Source of the DNA: Rubrobacter sp.
Lineage (GTDB): Bacteria; Actinomycetota; Rubrobacteria; Rubrobacterales; Rubrobacteraceae
NCBI GenBank assembly: GCA_013815485.1
Contig: JACDGB010000123.1
Span: 1 to 6,090 of the forward strand
Length of the DNA stretch: 6,090 nt
Direction of reading: 5' to 3'
A program made the translations under genes and the position numbers. Under the pieces are notes generated by a model, which saw nothing but the letters and a program-made list of their open reading frames with translations, was not told where the DNA came from and did no database searches. Within the stretch, counting starts at the first letter, position 1. Every line of letters starts with the position of its first letter. Below, piece by piece: positions 4,897-6,090 of the stretch.

Positions 4897-6090
4897 ATGG
4901 ACCGGGAGAGAACCGCCGAGACCACGGAAGAGACCACGAAGAAAGGGCGCGGACCCGGCTGGGTGATGCTGGGACTCCTTCCACTCTTGGGGCTGGGGGT
5001 GCTTCTGGCCCTGATCGTGGTAAATGGCTCCGGGATCGGGCGGGAGGACGTACCGCCCGTGGAGGATTTGACCGTGAACAGGGTGACGCTGCCCGACGAA
5101 GGCGAGTTAGTCGTGAGCGTGACCAACGGCGGCCCGGACCCGGTGACCATAGAGCAGGTTACCGTCAACGAGGCTCTCTGGGACTTCGAGGCGGAGCCGG
5201 ACAACACCATAAGTCCCCGCGAGACGGCGGCGATCACCATCCTGTATCCGTGGGTGCCGGAGGCGGCGTACGCTTTGGGCCTGATCTCCGAGACCGGCGT
5301 CACCTTCGAGGCGGAGGTTCCCCTGGCCGTACTCACGCCGGGGTTCTCGGGCGAGAACTTCGCCCGCTACGCCCTGATCGGCTTCTACGTCGGGGTGGTC
5401 CCGGTCTCCCTGGGGCTCTTGTTCTACCCGTTTTTGCGCAGGGTCGGCACCGCGGGGATGAACTTCGTGCTGGCCCTCACGATCGGGCTTTTGGCCTACC
5501 TGGTGCTCGACACGCTGTTCGAGGCCACGGAGATCGCCGCGCTACTCCCAGGCTACCTATCCGGGGTTCCGCTGGTGCTTCTGCTAGCCGCGTTGACGCT
5601 GCTGGTCGGGTTTGTGGGATCTACGCTCCTTTCCCGTCGCGAGCAAACGGGCCTGCCGACCTCCTACCGGATCGCCGGCGGGATAGGTTTGCACAACCTC
5701 GGTGAGGGACTGGGCATCGGGGCCGCCTTCGCCCTCGGTGAGGCTGCCCTGGGGACCTTCCTGGTCATCGGCTTCACCCTGCACAACATAACCGAGGGCG
5801 TCGGGATCGCCGCTCCGGTACTCAAGGACGACGCTCGACCGAGCCTCTGGCACTTCGCGGGGCTGGCGCTCCTGGGCGGTGGTCCGGCCATCCTGGGCAC
5901 CTGGATCGCGGGCTTCGCCTACTCCAACCTGCTCGCGAGCGTCTTTCTGGCGATCGCGGTCGGAGCCCTCATGCTGGTCATCTACGAGGTCGGGCAGATG
6001 CTCCTGCAAGGGTCCAGAGAGTCCAAAGTGCCGGCCTTCTCGGTGCTGAACCTGGGCGGTCTCACCGTCGGGATAGCCATCATGTACGCC
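4897..6090 (+). CDS. ZIP-family metal transporter with extracytoplasmic N-terminal domain, 3' partial
   Basis: Open to the right edge, 398 residues visible. A hydrophilic cytosolic N-terminus (1-20) leads to one membrane helix (about 22-43), then a beta-rich, probably Ig-like extracytoplasmic domain (about 55-148, including LTVNRVTLP and ELVVSVTNGGPDPVTI). Eight hydrophobic segments follow from about 157, the last cut by the edge. The ZIP metal-binding helices are clear: HNLGEG at 266-271 and HNITEG at 296-301, matching the HNxxEG motifs of ZupT-like proteins. Further acidic membrane residues are Asp205, Glu209 and Glu364. ZIP proteins usually carry divalent metals (Zn, Fe, Mn) into the cytosol. 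Start: ATG at 4897 with GAGGGG ten bases upstream; an in-frame GTG at 4861 has no separate binding site. It probably shares a transcript with the oxidase, whose product would lie on the same membrane face as the beta domain. Metal and direction are not determined. Confidence 0.9.
   Translation, partial: MDRERTAETTEETTKKGRGPGWVMLGLLPLLGLGVLLALIVVNGSGIGREDVPPVEDLTVNRVTLPDEGELVVSVTNGGPDPVTIEQVTVNEALWDFEAEPDNTISPRETAAITILYPWVPEAAYALGLISETGVTFEAEVPLAVLTPGFSGENFARYALIGFYVGVVPVSLGLLFYPFLRRVGTAGMNFVLALTIGLLAYLVLDTLFEATEIAALLPGYLSGVPLVLLLAALTLLVGFVGSTLLSRREQTGLPTSYRIAGGIGLHNLGEGLGIGAAFALGEAALGTFLVIGFTLHNITEGVGIAAPVLKDDARPSLWHFAGLALLGGGPAILGTWIAGFAYSNLLASVFLAIAVGALMLVIYEVGQMLLQGSRESKVPAFSVLNLGGLTVGIAIMYA

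Overview
High-GC bacterial DNA with dense genes, several start/stop overlaps, GTG starts and strong GGAGG-type ribosome binding sites. Gene content (a DtxR-type regulator with a FeoA-like tail, a PhoU protein, a two-domain multicopper oxidase, a ZIP transporter with an N-terminal beta domain) points to an actinomycete. A Rubrobacter-like organism is my best guess, but that rests on recalled protein style and not on a search.

Layout. (1) Positions 2-745, + strand: 3' part of a short-chain dehydrogenase/reductase, cut by the left edge. (2) Positions 746-968: a convergent gap with no convincing gene. (3) Positions 2575 down to 969, - strand: a three-gene run of an unrecognised 151-aa protein, a DtxR/MntR-family metalloregulator, and a GNAT acetyltransferase joined to the regulator by an ATGA overlap. 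(4) Positions about 2576-2727: a divergent control region holding the perfect inverted repeat TTAGCT-TC-AGCTAA, placed so that it touches promoter-like boxes on both strands. (5) Positions 2728-3686, + strand: a PhoU-like protein and a small basic protein of unknown function, coupled by a GTGA overlap. (6) Positions 3687-3793: a second control region with TTAG-N6-CTAA and further TTTAG/CTAAA half-sites. (7) Positions 3794-4855: an exported two-domain multicopper oxidase. (8) Positions 4897 to the right edge: a ZIP-family metal transporter with an extra N-terminal membrane segment and an extracytoplasmic beta domain, incomplete at its 3' end.

How it fits together. The regulator carries Asp and Glu where iron-type DtxR has Met and Cys in the primary metal site. 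This is the MntR-like arrangement, so manganese sensing is predicted. The same 14-bp operator design (TTAG-N6-CTAA) lies in front of the regulator operon, the PhoU pair and the oxidase-ZIP pair. The economical reading is a local, autoregulated metal (probably Mn) regulon that joins metal oxidation and transport at the cell surface to a PhoU-like protein and an unknown small partner. The motifs and operators are visible in the sequence; the metal, the direction of control and the physiological purpose are inference. The dehydrogenase at the left edge seems unrelated.
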